This document shows, in pieces, positions 8,829 through 17,294 of a stretch of 64,000 nucleotides of DNA. Under the pieces are notes generated by a model that did not search any database, was not told where the DNA came from, and saw only the letters and a list, made by a program, of their open reading frames with translations. Position 1 is the stretch's first letter. Each line of letters opens with the position of its first letter. The DNA comes from an uncultured Flavobacteriaceae bacterium (GTDB lineage: Bacteria; Bacteroidota; Bacteroidia; Flavobacteriales; Flavobacteriaceae). The position numbers and the translations under genes are program-made. The stretch lies in the NCBI GenBank assembly GCA_947500575.1, contig CANMSI010000002.1, forward strand, positions 62,001 to 126,000, given 5' to 3'.

Positions 8829-9794
8829 CTAGTTTTTAAAAGATTCAATTATTTCCAATGCTACTTTTAAAGCTTTTGTTCCCTGAGCCAAACTAACAAT
8901 TGGGGTGCTATTTGTATTAATCGCATCTGCAAAGGTCTCCAATTCATCTAATATGGCGTTGTTTGAAACAATATCAGGGTTCTCAAAATAGATCTGCTTT
9001 TTAACCCCTTCTGCATTCTGCAATATCATGTCAAAATCTCCTGGCTGTTCCGGAGCATCTTTCATTTTGACCACTTCTACTTTTTTCTCTAAAAAGTCTA
9101 CCGAAATGTATGCATCTTGTTGAAAGAATCTTGATTTTCGCATATTCTTTAAAGAAATTCTACTTGCCGTTAAATTAGCAACGCATCCATTTTCAAATTC
9201 GATCCGAGCATTCGCTATATCGGGAGATTGACTAATTACAGAAACACCACTAGCATTGATTTGTTTTACCGGAGAATCTACTACACTTAGTATGGCATCT
9301 ATATCATGGATCATTAAATCCAATACAACTGGCACATCTGTCCCTCTAGGATTAAATTCTGCTAATCGATGCGTTTCAATAAACATTGGGTTATGTATTT
9401 GAGATTTAATAGCAGCAAATGCAGGATTAAAACGTTCTACATGGCCCACTTGTCCTTTGACCCCGAATTGTTTTTCTAATGTTAATAGTTCTTCTGCTTC
9501 CTCTAAGGTATTGGTAATTGGTTTTTCAATGAAGACATGCTTTCCTTTTTCCATGGCTTTTTTTGCGCATTCGAAATGAGAAAGAGTTGGGGTAACAATG
9601 GCAACCACCTCCGCGGCATCAATTAAGGTGTTGATATTGTCGAAATAGTTGTATCCAAATTCATCAACTACTTTTTTTCCATTAATAGCATCGGCATCAT
9701 AAAACCCTATAAGTGTATATTTCTCTGACGAATTGAGTAAACGCAGGTGAATTTTTCCTAAATGACCTGCCCCTAATACTCCAACTTTGAGCAT
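8829..9794 (-). CDS. Gfo/Idh/MocA-family NAD(P)-dependent oxidoreductase
   Basis: The 321-residue protein starts with a Rossmann fold (GVLGAGHLGKIH, residues 5-16) and carries the family's EKPITNTLEEAEELL word with the catalytic lysine, followed by GHVERFNPA and a HDIDAI motif typical of sugar or inositol dehydrogenases. It is the first gene of the long minus-strand operon that runs to 892. A promoter-like TATTTTTG lies 15 bases before its ATG. The substrate is unknown; its fixed place next to 3-hydroxyacyl-CoA dehydrogenase is common in the family's genomes and not informative about substrate. Confidence 0.9.
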   Translation of the reverse strand: MLKVGVLGAGHLGKIHLRLLNSSEKYTLIGFYDADAINGKKVVDEFGYNYFDNINTLIDAAEVVAIVTPTLSHFECAKKAMEKGKHVFIEKPITNTLEEAEELLTLEKQFGVKGQVGHVERFNPAFAAIKSQIHNPMFIETHRLAEFNPRGTDVPVVLDLMIHDIDAILSVVDSPVKQINASGVSVISQSPDIANARIEFENGCVANLTASRISLKNMRKSRFFQQDAYISVDFLEKKVEVVKMKDAPEQPGDFDMILQNAEGVKKQIYFENPDIVSNNAILDELETFADAINTNSTPIVSLAQGTKALKVALEIIESFKN

Positions 9795-9808
9795 AAATTT
9801 TGTTTTTT

Positions 9809-9816
9809 CAAAAATA
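9809..9816 (-). promoter_or_regulatory. Candidate -7 promoter element of the 9794-892 operon
   Basis: On the minus strand the octamer TATTTTTG fits the Bacteroidota -7 consensus TAnnTTTG. No good TTTG -33 box lies 19 bases upstream. The distance to the ATG at 9794 would give a very short leader. Confidence 0.4.
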
Positions 9817-10017
9817 GGGAGATTTGTTCAATTACGTAAGCAGATATTTAGTTAATGAACTATAAAATACAGAAGATGTCCAAACAGTATTTTCCCATTG
9901 AATATCCCTTAAGAATGTACTAAATAAAAGATAGTATCTTGTAAATGATTTTCGGTTGCGAACTCGGATGTTGGGATAATCCCATATAGATTCTAGTAGA
10001 GCTTAAATTATTTTAAA

Positions 10018-10530
10018 ATGAAAAATATTCAAAACATATTATCTGTAATTGTACTACTTTGTTTAACTAACGGTTTTGCACAACAAAGCTCCGTGGTTCA
10101 AAAGGAAATTGATGAGACACTATGGAAACCATTTCAAAAAGCTTTCGAAGCCCTGGATGGAGATGCTTTAAATAATTTATATGCAAAGGAAGTATTACGA
10201 GTTACCCCAGCTGGGATTGACACGGAGAACGCTTTCAAGCTTGCCAATGTAGAACGATTTAAGAATAATCAGGCAGAAGGTATTGAGATTCAACTAGATT
10301 TTTGGTTAGATAGTAGGCATACAAACGAACATACTTCCTATGAAGTTGGTTTTTATAGGATCCATTTTAAGACAAAGACAGGAGTAAATACTGCATATGG
10401 TCAATTTCATATTGTTCTAAAGAAAATAGAGGGAGCATGGAAAATTACGCAGGATTGGGATACCGATGTTATTGCCGGAGTTCCAATTAGCGCAAAGGAT
10501 TTTGATAAAAAACCACCCTTACAGTTTTAG
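10018..10530 (+). CDS. Secreted SnoaL/DUF4440-like protein
   Basis: The 170-residue protein has a signal peptide (residues 1-21, ending FAQQ). The rest has the size and pattern of the NTF2-like SnoaL/DUF4440 fold: a helical start (WKPFQKAFEALDGDALNNLYA), then strands with YEVGFYRIHFKTK and the closing AWKITQDWDTD. It is probably periplasmic. No catalytic residues can be assigned. A similar small secreted protein is encoded at 59916. It stands alone between the operon starting at 9794 (divergent) and pcm, from which it is separated by 85 bases. Confidence 0.7.
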   Translation: MKNIQNILSVIVLLCLTNGFAQQSSVVQKEIDETLWKPFQKAFEALDGDALNNLYAKEVLRVTPAGIDTENAFKLANVERFKNNQAEGIEIQLDFWLDSRHTNEHTSYEVGFYRIHFKTKTGVNTAYGQFHIVLKKIEGAWKITQDWDTDVIAGVPISAKDFDKKPPLQF

Positions 10531-10615
10531 ATTTTTAGAAAAATAATAGGGATGTCTTATTTTAAGGATGTAAGCTCCTAAACTTTTTCTAACTTCGTAT
10601 TTCAAAACCAAACCA

Positions 10616-11257
10616 TTGAAAGATACCCTAAAACACAGAGGAAAACGAAATCAATTAGCAGAGATTGTGAAGGAAAAGGGCGTTACAAGCGAAACGGTCT
10701 TGGAGGCTATTAGAACAATTCCCAGACATTTGTTTCTAGATAGTAGTTTTGAGGATCATGCCTATCAAGACAAAGCTTTTCCAATAGGTGCTGAACAAAC
10801 CATATCTCAACCTTATACCGTAGCTTTTCAAACATCCCTTTTACAAATTAATGTAGGTGATAAAATTCTTGAAATTGGAACTGGAAGTGGGTATCAGACC
10901 GCTATATTATTACAGTTAAAAGCAAAAGTATACACCATAGAAAGGCAATTGGAGTTATTTAAGAAGACCAACCTATTTTTTAATAAAATGGGATATCGAC
11001 CTAAGAAAACCATTTTTGGAGATGGTTATAAAGGGCTGCCAGAAGAGGCCCCTTTCAATGGGATTATTGTAACCGCGGGTGCACCACATGTTCCTAAAGC
11101 GTTGCTTTCACAACTGGCAGTAGGAGGCAAGCTTGTAATCCCTGTAGGGATCGATGAGCAAGTGATGACTCTGTTTACAAGAACCTCTGAAAAAGAATTT
11201 GAAAAGAAAGAATTTGGCTCGTTTCGTTTTGTACCCTTATTAGAGAATAAAAATTAG
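10616..11257 (+). CDS. pcm: Protein-L-isoaspartate O-methyltransferase
   Basis: The 213-residue enzyme methylates L-isoaspartyl residues in aged proteins using S-adenosylmethionine. It shows IPRHLFL, the substrate word TISQPYTVAFQT and the SAM-binding LEIGTGSGYQT, followed by the usual IIVTAGAPHVPKALLSQL. The most suitable start is TTG at 10616: the protein then begins MKDTLKHRGKRNQL, which is how flavobacterial homologues begin, and no in-frame ATG lies before the first conserved word. Its stop lies 19 bases from the end of the convergent DUF5686 gene. Confidence 0.93.
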   Translation: MKDTLKHRGKRNQLAEIVKEKGVTSETVLEAIRTIPRHLFLDSSFEDHAYQDKAFPIGAEQTISQPYTVAFQTSLLQINVGDKILEIGTGSGYQTAILLQLKAKVYTIERQLELFKKTNLFFNKMGYRPKKTIFGDGYKGLPEEAPFNGIIVTAGAPHVPKALLSQLAVGGKLVIPVGIDEQVMTLFTRTSEKEFEKKEFGSFRFVPLLENKN

Positions 11258-11276
11258 AGCTTTTGGCAGGGATCAT

Positions 11277-13742
11277 TTAGAATTGCAAGCCTACTAAAAT
11301 TCCGCGGTCTACTGAACCTCTGAAATTAGTCCAGGTATAATCCACTCTTAAAAAGCGAAATTTTTTCCATCCCAAATTTCCAAGACCAATGCTAAACTCC
11401 GAATAAGGTCTATTATTGGAAGTAGCCAACAGTTTGCCACTTAAAATTAGATTAGAATTTAGTTTATTTAATAAGGGAACTTTACCCATTATATATCCTT
11501 TAAAATTATGTTGCCCATGTGCTTCAAAATAGTCTTTATTCGTACTGAAGTTATAATAGGGAAGTAAAAAATAGGAATTCAAGTAGTTTTTGGAAAGTGC
11601 AAAGTCTAGCTGATTCCCATTAAAGTGTTGAAAATCTACAAACGAAATTCCATCTGCATTAAGAAACGTACCTGCTTTTAGATTATAAGAAAAATCTCCT
11701 TTGTCGGCAATAGAGAAACTTTGTGCCAGGCGCGCTTTGAACTGATCAAAGTTATAGTCTGCGTTACTAGCTCCAAAACCTTTTTCATAACTGAGAAATA
11801 GTGTGGGATATTTGCTACTAAATAAGTTGAACTTGGCATCTGGATAATTCAAATACTTCTGCGCAAAACGAATTCTTGTAGTAAGGTTCAATTTTACAAT
11901 ACTATGCTCATCAATAATCGCATTTTCAAAATCCTCTGGTGCCAATGGATTATTTGATGTAAAATCGCGATCATCACCTATAATTACAAAGTCTGTTGTG
12001 TTGAAAACCGGCTTTCGTTTTTCGTAACCAATATCAGCAAATAAATAAATACCATTTACCGCTTCTTGCGAGTAGAAAACATTGGCATAGGTCTTATCAT
12101 AAAACTTAGCAAAGTTTCTTTTGAGAATGAGGGTTCTAAAACTATTTGCGAAGGTAGTAATTGGATTAGAAGGGTTGAATTGTACCAATTGATTTCCACC
12201 GCTAAGTCGTATAAAGGGCCTAGAAAAATTATTAAAGCGATAGGATATAGATCCTCTGGGTCTCCATTTTTCATCGGAAAAACCGTAATCTACAGAGGTA
12301 TTAATATTAAGCCAAGAACCTTTTTCTTCTTTTCTTTTTAGGTAGTTAAAACCAATACCGGTAGTCCAACCTTGCACCGTATTATAGCTGGTTTTTCCTA
12401 GTGGACTTTCAAATCTGAAAAACTTCTCCTTATAGGTATTGTCGTAAGAATAACCAAAAAGGATATCGCCCATTTTAAATTTGTTATTGACCCTATCTAC
12501 CGAGTCGAGATATTTTTGTGATTTTCGAATAACTTGCACACTATCCTTTACCTTGTAATCCCCAACTTCTTCATCGGTCAAGGGCACCGGACGTAATTCG
12601 TTCCAATAAATACTATCTTTTTTATTTGATTCTTTTTCAAACGATAAAACTTCGTTTCCAAAATCACCTTTCAAAAATTGAGGGGATAAATTGTAGTTCT
12701 TATATCCGGCGGTAAACGTACCATCACCTTTAACTCCAAACAAGCCATATTGAAACTCAATACTTTGTAATACCTTAATCCATAGCGTGTCAGATGCTGA
12801 ATAATTAAAGCTTTGCTTTATAAAGAGTGAGTCTACTGCAAAGACCTGTGCTTGCTCTCCTGTAACAGATAAATCTGTGGCATAAATTGCCCAGTGGTCT
12901 TCTACAATGTAAATAGTACCCGTAAAGACTTTATCCTTTGGTCTTCTTGGAATTACTTCGATCTGATTAATCAAATTGTTGTTATCATCGTAGAATGTAC
13001 CCACCAGTTTATATCGGTAATAAGCGAATGCATTATCGGCAATAGGAGAAATTAACTGATTTCCAAACTCTACCGTATTGTTATAATAGGAAAGATCCAC
13101 ATCTGATGCATTGTTAAAGCTAAACCCATTGTCATCACCACTTACTTTAGAAGCAATGATCTTTTCTTTGTATTTTTTTTTGTTTTTAGCAATTTTAGAA
13201 ATCGTTTCGGAGAGATAAATGATTCCGGATCTTGTAGAATCTAGTCCTCCTCCAAAATCTCCCAATTCCTGACCCAATATTTTCTCTGGTGCATCCTCTA
13301 TTTTGATCAAACCTTTGGAATAAAAATCGGCTGTATAAGATGCTATCTTCTGTAGGTTAATTTTCCGTTTTGCAATAGCACCTCGGATAATTCTATTCGC
13401 GGGATTGTCTTTGGCACTTACTTCTACGCCCACCAAAGTAAGACTTTCTTCTTCTAAAACAACATTGAGAATATATGGAAAACGCTCTATGGATATTTTT
13501 TCCTTGTAGGTTTTAAATCCCAAAAATTTAAAAACGACGGTATAGGATCCAGGGGTATTAATCTCTAACTCATAATTTCCATTGTCATTGGTTGTTGTAC
13601 CATTTACAGTACCTTCCAAATAAATATTTACAAAAGATAAAGTACTACCACTATTATCCATAACGGTACCCTTAACCTGAGCTTGATGTGTTTGAAAAAT
13701 GAAAAAAAAGAGAAAGCTAAGAACAAGTGTAATTTTTCTCAT
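11277..13742 (-). CDS. DUF5686 outer-membrane protein with N-terminal carboxypeptidase-regulatory-like domain
   Basis: The protein (821 residues from the ATG at 13742) has a signal peptide (MRKITLVLSFLFFFIF, cut near HQA), then a CarboxypepD_reg-like beta-sandwich (about 24-110, VKGTVMDNSG to LVGVEVSA), then the long DUF5686 region, which ends in beta-strands likely to form an outer-membrane barrel and closes with aromatic residue F (GILVGLQF). A longer reading from a TTG at 13763 is possible but would bury the signal peptide. The family is widespread in Bacteroidota and of unknown function. It lies 84 bases downstream of smpB on the same strand. Confidence 0.88.
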   Translation of the reverse strand: MRKITLVLSFLFFFIFQTHQAQVKGTVMDNSGSTLSFVNIYLEGTVNGTTTNDNGNYELEINTPGSYTVVFKFLGFKTYKEKISIERFPYILNVVLEEESLTLVGVEVSAKDNPANRIIRGAIAKRKINLQKIASYTADFYSKGLIKIEDAPEKILGQELGDFGGGLDSTRSGIIYLSETISKIAKNKKKYKEKIIASKVSGDDNGFSFNNASDVDLSYYNNTVEFGNQLISPIADNAFAYYRYKLVGTFYDDNNNLINQIEVIPRRPKDKVFTGTIYIVEDHWAIYATDLSVTGEQAQVFAVDSLFIKQSFNYSASDTLWIKVLQSIEFQYGLFGVKGDGTFTAGYKNYNLSPQFLKGDFGNEVLSFEKESNKKDSIYWNELRPVPLTDEEVGDYKVKDSVQVIRKSQKYLDSVDRVNNKFKMGDILFGYSYDNTYKEKFFRFESPLGKTSYNTVQGWTTGIGFNYLKRKEEKGSWLNINTSVDYGFSDEKWRPRGSISYRFNNFSRPFIRLSGGNQLVQFNPSNPITTFANSFRTLILKRNFAKFYDKTYANVFYSQEAVNGIYLFADIGYEKRKPVFNTTDFVIIGDDRDFTSNNPLAPEDFENAIIDEHSIVKLNLTTRIRFAQKYLNYPDAKFNLFSSKYPTLFLSYEKGFGASNADYNFDQFKARLAQSFSIADKGDFSYNLKAGTFLNADGISFVDFQHFNGNQLDFALSKNYLNSYFLLPYYNFSTNKDYFEAHGQHNFKGYIMGKVPLLNKLNSNLILSGKLLATSNNRPYSEFSIGLGNLGWKKFRFLRVDYTWTNFRGSVDRGILVGLQF

Positions 13743-13826
13743 ATTGGTTAGTTTGCGGATCAATGATACATTAAAGAATGGTGGCTACTTGTTTTGGATA
13801 TGTTAATTAAGAAAAAATAAACACTT

Positions 13827-14288
13827 TTAATTATTGAAATTTTTCTTAATACGATCGAGGTCTTTTTTGTTATCCCGATCCTTCATGCTTTCCCTCTTGT
13901 CATATAACTTTTTACCCCGTGCAAGTGCTATTTTAAGTTTGGCCAAACCTTTGTCGCTCATAAAAAGAAGTAGCGGAACAATAGTTAGTCCTGAGGTGTT
14001 TACCTCTTTCTGTAGTTTTTTTAGTTCTTGGCGATTTAGTAATAGCTTGCGTTCCGCTTTTGGTTTATGATTGTAGTGAGAACCATGTGTATATTCATCT
14101 ATTTGCATGTTAATGACAAAGAGTTCTCCTTGGTCATTGAACTCACAAAAACTCTCACTAATAGAAGCTTTACTATCTCGAATAGATTTTATTTCCGTTC
14201 CAGAAAGCACAATTCCAGCGATATAGCTATCAAGGAGCTCGTACTCAAATCGAGCTTTTTTGTTCTTTATCTGTATGTTTTTCTGCAT
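13827..14288 (-). CDS. smpB: SsrA-binding protein SmpB
   Basis: The 153-residue protein begins with the family core KNKKARFEYELLDSYIAGI and has GTEIKSIR, the loop SISESFCEF, HKPKAERKLLLN and the C-terminal tail with KGKKLYDKRES-like GKKLYDKRESMKDRD. It binds tmRNA and brings it to stalled ribosomes. The tmRNA gene is not in this window. A good -7 element (TATTTTTG) is 9 bases before the ATG, so transcription begins very near the start codon. Confidence 0.97.
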   Translation of the reverse strand: MQKNIQIKNKKARFEYELLDSYIAGIVLSGTEIKSIRDSKASISESFCEFNDQGELFVINMQIDEYTHGSHYNHKPKAERKLLLNRQELKKLQKEVNTSGLTIVPLLLFMSDKGLAKLKIALARGKKLYDKRESMKDRDNKKDLDRIKKNFNN

Positions 14289-14296
14289 AACTCTTG

Positions 14297-14304
14297 CAAA
14301 AATA
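14297..14304 (-). promoter_or_regulatory. Candidate -7 promoter element of smpB
   Basis: Minus-strand TATTTTTG matches TAnnTTTG; the -33 position has no clear TTTG. The proximity to the smpB ATG (14288) implies a short leader of a few bases. Confidence 0.4.
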
Positions 14305-14409
14305 GAAACAAAAAGAAGTTTGCCCTATTTTTTAAGAAGATTCCACCTGAAAAGGAGGGTTTTCTTTTAGGATGAATACAATTTCTTTAACCAGTCTTAG
14401 TTGTTATAA

Positions 14410-14955
14410 CTATTCCAAAATTGGTGAGTGAATGTTTAAACGGATATCGGTAGCCGTGTCATTGAAGAGTCGCACTATGAACAAACTTGCATTATCATAA
14501 TCGTCCATGGCTTCGTACTTTTCTTCGCCAAGCATTTTGTTTACAAAATCGGGAGTAGTATTGCTATGGCCAACTACCAAAACATTTTTACCAGCATTTT
14601 CTGCTTTAAAAGCTTCAATATCGATGTTTCTTGGGTCATAGTATTGAATGGTCATGTCTTTTTTAACAGCCGTTGCCGCAGCGGTCATTTCTGTTCTCTT
14701 GTAATCTGTTGTATAAATAGCGTCTAAGTTTTCATAATCAAGAACTTCTGCCCAAAGCATGGCACGTCCTAATCCGTCCTGATTTAGTTCAGGGTCCGCG
14801 TTTTCTGCATCACTTCGATCCTTTTCCGCATGCCTAATAAAATAGAAAGTTGAAACTACTGGTGTGGTATCTTCTACTACTACGTCTTTATCTTCTTTGC
14901 AGCTTAGAAAGCTAATAAATAAAAAAGCGAATGCTAAAAGTTGAGTCGTTTTCAT
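14410..14955 (-). CDS. Lipoprotein of the histidine phosphatase (phosphoglycerate mutase-like) superfamily
   Basis: The 181-residue protein begins with a lipoprotein signal (FLFISFLSCKED). The catalytic word RHAEKDR follows a short linker, and the second histidine is in VVGHSNTTPDFVN, so both active-site histidines of the branch are present. It is likely anchored in the envelope and would act on a periplasmic phosphoester; substrate unknown. It is divergent from the PorP/SprF gene at 15052 with 96 bases between the starts. Confidence 0.88.
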   Translation of the reverse strand: MKTTQLLAFAFLFISFLSCKEDKDVVVEDTTPVVSTFYFIRHAEKDRSDAENADPELNQDGLGRAMLWAEVLDYENLDAIYTTDYKRTEMTAAATAVKKDMTIQYYDPRNIDIEAFKAENAGKNVLVVGHSNTTPDFVNKMLGEEKYEAMDDYDNASLFIVRLFNDTATDIRLNIHSPILE

Positions 14956-15051
14956 GGTTCATTGGTTTGTTTGTATATATTTGCCTCTACACTATAAAGG
15001 TAACTCAAATTACTACAAATTAGTATGCAAACCAACTAGTTTCGTTTTCTT

Positions 15052-16587
15052 ATGAACTTGAGAACTTACATCTTATTCATTGCCTTTTGTATAATTTCTA
15101 CTGTATCTTCTCAGGAAGCTAGACTGCCGGTAGACTTTAGACAGCATAATGTTTTACAGTATAATGCAAATTTAATGAGCCCTGGTTTTTCGGTAGATTG
15201 GAACCAACCAGCTTCATTAGCGCTTTGGTCTAGATGGCAATGGCAAACGGTAGATGGTAACCCAACTACCTTGTTTTTGAATTATACAGGACGATTCAAG
15301 GAAAACGCTGCCTTCGGAGTCGGTTTTTTTCAACACAATACGGGTGTTTTCCTAAATACAGGAGGAATTTTAAATTACGCACACGCTTTTCATGTGGGAG
15401 GAGATGCTAAAATTACCTTGGGGATAAATGTATTTGGCTATCAACAAGAACTTGCTGATGATCTTTTTATACCCAGTCCTATTGATCCCATTCAGCCAGA
15501 TATCGTTGGAGATTTTATTTTGCAAGTAGCTCCGGCAATTCATTTTACTTCAGAGAATTTAACCATTGCTTTAACATCAGAGAATTTCTTTGTGCATAAC
15601 TTTGGTACCAACGAGTCCCAATCGGGTAATAATAATAAAATATTTACAGGCTTGCTAGGCTATGAATATCCGTTAACGGTATTTGGAAGTTCGGAAAATA
15701 CGTTTGTGCGCCCTAGTGTTTATTTTAAATCTATTCCAGGATTAGATGGGCAGTTTGGGATTAATACGCTTTTTTCTACCTCCAAATTTTGGGCTCAAGG
15801 AGGTTACAATAGCTTTTATGGAATTTCAGGAGGAGCAGGTGTTCGCCTTTTTAATCATATATCTTTAGGAGCAGCCGTGGAGTTTGGTATAGACCCGGAT
15901 GTAACAGATAAAGATCCAACTTTTGAACTATTTACAGCTTATACCTTTGGGAAACGAGAAAAGCGGAAGCGAGTTAAAAAAGAACCGAAAGATAAAGACC
16001 TAGAGCAAGAATCCGTTGAAGAGGAGATTGTAAAAAGTACAGAAGAGCAAACAAAAGATGCTTTTGAAGAAGCAGAAGCCTTAGCAGAGGCGAAACGAAC
16101 TAAAGAAGCTGAAAGAAAAGCAGAAATAGAAACCCAACGCAAAGATTCTCTCAGGGCCATTGAAAGAGCAAAAGAGGCGGAAATTACAAAAATAAGAGAA
16201 GAGAAAAGACGGATAGATTCAATTACGAACGCTACTACCGTTGAAGCTGAAAAGAAGGCAGCTGCTCTGAAAGAAAAAAATGAGAAGGAGGCAGCAAAAC
16301 CTGCAACCCAAGGACGTTATGAAGAGGTTGCCAATGAAGACGGACTTACGCCCGGTTACTACTTAATTGCGAATGTATTTGGTACTCAAAAGTATTTTGA
16401 CAAATTCGTACTATCGTTAAAAAACAAAGGACTTAAACCCAAATCATTCTTTAGAAAATTAAATGGTTATAACTACGTATATCTTGAGCGGTACAATACG
16501 TTGTTGGCTGCCGAGAAGGCAAGGGACAGTCAGTTTAATGGCGCTTACTCCGATGAATTATGGATTTACAGAGTGCTAGACGATTAG
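15052..16587 (+). CDS. PorP/SprF-family T9SS membrane protein with coiled coil and SPOR-like C-terminus
   Basis: The 511-residue protein has a signal peptide (about 1-20, STVSSQE). Residues about 25-300 match the PorP/SprF barrel, starting with DFRQHNVLQYNANLMSPGFS and NQPASLALWSRWQW. Residues about 300-400 are highly charged, rich in Lys, Glu and Ala, and would form a long coiled coil (KEAERKAEIETQ and repeats). The last 80-90 residues (GYYLIANVFGTQKYFDKFV to DELWIYRVLDD) look like a SPOR-type peptidoglycan-binding fold. SprF-like proteins usually end after the barrel at about 300 residues. The barrel is thought to hold T9SS cargo at the surface; the tail would tie it to the cell wall. Confidence 0.87.
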   Translation: MNLRTYILFIAFCIISTVSSQEARLPVDFRQHNVLQYNANLMSPGFSVDWNQPASLALWSRWQWQTVDGNPTTLFLNYTGRFKENAAFGVGFFQHNTGVFLNTGGILNYAHAFHVGGDAKITLGINVFGYQQELADDLFIPSPIDPIQPDIVGDFILQVAPAIHFTSENLTIALTSENFFVHNFGTNESQSGNNNKIFTGLLGYEYPLTVFGSSENTFVRPSVYFKSIPGLDGQFGINTLFSTSKFWAQGGYNSFYGISGGAGVRLFNHISLGAAVEFGIDPDVTDKDPTFELFTAYTFGKREKRKRVKKEPKDKDLEQESVEEEIVKSTEEQTKDAFEEAEALAEAKRTKEAERKAEIETQRKDSLRAIERAKEAEITKIREEKRRIDSITNATTVEAEKKAAALKEKNEKEAAKPATQGRYEEVANEDGLTPGYYLIANVFGTQKYFDKFVLSLKNKGLKPKSFFRKLNGYNYVYLERYNTLLAAEKARDSQFNGAYSDELWIYRVLDD

Positions 16588-16589
16588 AC

Positions 16590-17186
16590 TTATTTTTTAA
16601 TTTCTTTGCGTATCAATTGATTTAGATAGGCTACCGTATTTATTAGGTACTTACGATCTCCTGTAATAGTAGCCATTGCTATTGCTCCTTGTAGCATTGT
16701 ATAAAGCTGTTTTGCAAACTGCAAAGGAGTCACTGGAATACTGATTTCTCTATTATTCACACCGTTCTCAAACACCAAAGCGATTTTACCTTCAATAATT
16801 TTGGATGTTTCCTTGGTGGCAGCAGACAATAAGGCGTTGTTATGTTTTGCATCTACACCCACATTTAATATGGGACAGCCACCTATTTCTGTTGTAAATT
16901 CATCATATCGTTTGTAGAAATCAGTAAGGGCAAAAATTTTGTCAAGTGCTGTACCTGGGGTATTAAGTTGGTCATCTATCGCTTCTAGAAGCATTTTACT
17001 ATTATATTCAAAGGCCGATAAAGCAAGGGCTTCTTTGTTTTCAAAATTACCGTAAAGTGCACCTTTTGTAAGTCCAGTAGCCTCTGTTAAATCACTCATG
17101 CTGGTACCAATGTAACCATGCTTGTTAAAGATAGGAGCAACGGTTTCAATGATGAATGCAGTAGTTCTTTCGGCTTTGGTGGTCAT
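16590..17186 (-). CDS. TetR/AcrR-family transcriptional regulator
   Basis: The 198-residue protein has the TetR helix-turn-helix at about residues 10-57 (FNKHGYIGTSMSDLTEATGLTKGALYGNFENKEAL), and a C-terminal ligand domain with GCPILNVGVD, typical of the TetR_C type found in flavobacteria. It is a lone gene: its stop is 2 bases from the convergent PorP/SprF gene and the next gene upstream (clpB) points the same way but ends in a terminator. A palindrome sits in its promoter region at 17215-17234, so it probably represses itself. The ligand is unknown. Confidence 0.9.
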   Translation of the reverse strand: MTTKAERTTAFIIETVAPIFNKHGYIGTSMSDLTEATGLTKGALYGNFENKEALALSAFEYNSKMLLEAIDDQLNTPGTALDKIFALTDFYKRYDEFTTEIGGCPILNVGVDAKHNNALLSAATKETSKIIEGKIALVFENGVNNREISIPVTPLQFAKQLYTMLQGAIAMATITGDRKYLINTVAYLNQLIRKEIKK

Positions 17187-17214
17187 AGATTCTTTTTTAC
17201 GAAGATAAAAAAAC

Positions 17215-17234
17215 TATATACTGTATGGTATATA
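17215..17234. promoter_or_regulatory. Palindromic operator candidate of the TetR gene
   Basis: The sequence holds TATATAC, a six-base spacer (TGTATG) and GTATATA, a perfect 7-bp inverted repeat. It lies 29-48 bases before the TetR ATG and just upstream of a -7-like TATCTTCG on the minus strand, where a bound repressor would block polymerase. Confidence 0.6.
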
Positions 17235-17242
17235 TTTTATAA

Positions 17243-17275
17243 AAAAAAGGCATCTCGTACAGAGAGATGCCTTTT
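17243..17275 (-). terminator. Intrinsic terminator of clpB
   Basis: The stem AAAAGGCATCTC pairs with GAGATGCCTTTT around a short loop, followed on the minus strand by a long T-tract. It lies 20 bases after the clpB stop and separates clpB from the TetR gene. Confidence 0.8.
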
Positions 17276-17294
17276 GGATTACATGCATAGCTTT

